Positions 5,606 to 5,945 of a stretch of DNA of 5,945 nucleotides are shown here, piece after piece (the first letter of the stretch is position 1; each line of letters begins with the position of its first letter). A model generated the notes under the pieces. The model worked only from the letters and a program-made list of their open reading frames with translations. It did no database searches and was not told the DNA's origin. The DNA is taken from NCBI GenBank assembly GCA_030628975.1, contig DAOVPZ010000080.1:1-5945 (forward strand). The letters are read 5' to 3'. The stretch is from Candidatus Cloacimonadota bacterium (GTDB taxonomy: Bacteria > Cloacimonadota > Cloacimonadia > JGIOTU-2). The translations under genes were made by a program, and so were the position numbers.

Positions 5606-5945
5606 TGTCGCTGGAGGTTATAGCTTTTCAATGTTCAATGAAATGAAAGAGGTGATTGAGACATCAAAAACGATTAATTTTGTGAATCCCAAAGAACAAT
5701 ATAAACCAGTTACAGCAGAAGAAGTATTTTATCTTGCAACTCTTGGTGGAGCAACAGCATTGTCAATAGAAAATGAAACAGGCAGTTTGGAAAAAGGGAA
5801 GTAAGCAGATTTTCTGGTTATTGACTATCAGAAACTTAATGATTGTAAGGATAATGATATTCTTTTAGAAGCAAAAAAGATTTTGTCAAAGATGATTTAT
5901 TGTGGGAGTGAAAATATAGTTAAGCAGGTGTATGTAAAAGGGAAA
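5590..5945 (+). pseudogene. guaD: Damaged second copy of the guaD 3' end (direct repeat copy B)
   Basis: This matches the upstream guaD from about residue 309 on (GLGTDVAGG at 5592-5618) without gaps to the window edge. It has no start, lacks the metal-binding His motifs of the N-terminal and central parts, and is interrupted by TAA at 5802-5804 (Ser379 codon TCA to TAA). The same frame then continues to base 5945 (ADFLVIDY onward). Compared with the intact gene it has missense changes V350A, A353V, Y354F and S400L, and eight synonymous changes. It begins directly at the nikR break. It cannot make an active deaminase. The open stretch 5526-5804 is partly nikR read in another frame and is not a gene. 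Confidence 0.93.

Noticed and set aside
5526..5804. Open frame of 92 codons with a possible new fusion protein
   Set aside because: Its first ~22 codons are nikR read out of frame and the rest is the guaD fragment up to a nonsense codon. There is no ribosome site and no coherent domain.
3961..5804. Possible reassignment of TAA as a sense codon, given two genes interrupted by TAA
   Set aside because: eno, ftsB, guaD and the 4532-5086 frame all end properly at TAA, so nonsense mutations explain the two cases better.
1..5945. CRISPR array, rRNA, tRNA, transposase or integrase
   Set aside because: I found no regularly spaced repeats, no cloverleaf or rRNA-like segments, and no open frame with recombinase motifs on either strand.

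Overview
This window comes from an A+T-rich bacterium. The enolase, the FtsB/DivIC-type division protein and the ribbon-helix-helix NikR are bacterial, and TAA/TAG/TGA all act as stops. I cannot name the lineage. The eno-ftsB pairing is seen in many Gram-negative and related bacteria, and the rest does not narrow it further.

Left part (1-2551) is a compact same-strand housekeeping run: the 3' two thirds of enolase (eno, cut by the window edge), a small FtsB/DivIC-like septum protein with a GTG start, and a complete guanine deaminase-like amidohydrolase (guaD) with all expected zinc and catalytic residues. Gaps are 40 and 36 bases, so co-transcription is plausible.

Middle part (2552-5086) is visibly more A+T-rich and looks like accessory cargo, all on the + strand. 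It opens with a promoter-like sequence and a tight two-gene unit: a DUF5677-like helical protein and an unrecognised 135-residue protein, 4 bases apart. Next come a membrane-anchored coiled-coil protein whose frame is cut by an in-frame TAA, and a gene split by a one-base frameshift at a run of ten T. Rejoined, that gene would read signal/anchor, GYxRxDGTYV motif, transmembrane helix, four-cysteine zinc-ribbon-like domain.

Right part (5087-5945) holds a 222-base spacer with a hairpin, CCTTCGTG repeats and paired GTAACAC sites. It is followed by nikR, which is cut after its His-x-His nickel ligands. Just after the nikR break lies a second, about 96% identical copy of the 3' part of the upstream guaD, beginning mid-gene, carrying a nonsense codon and running off the window end.

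The main structural result is that a block of accessory genes plus a broken nikR is bracketed by direct copies of the guaD 3' end. The two copies differ mostly at synonymous sites and in patches. This suggests recombination with a related functional guaD allele (an insertion that replaced or duplicated the gene end), not simple decay of a fresh duplication. A chimeric assembly is the main alternative. The best functional lead is the intact pair at 2623-3826, possibly a defence or toxin-type module; that is inference only.
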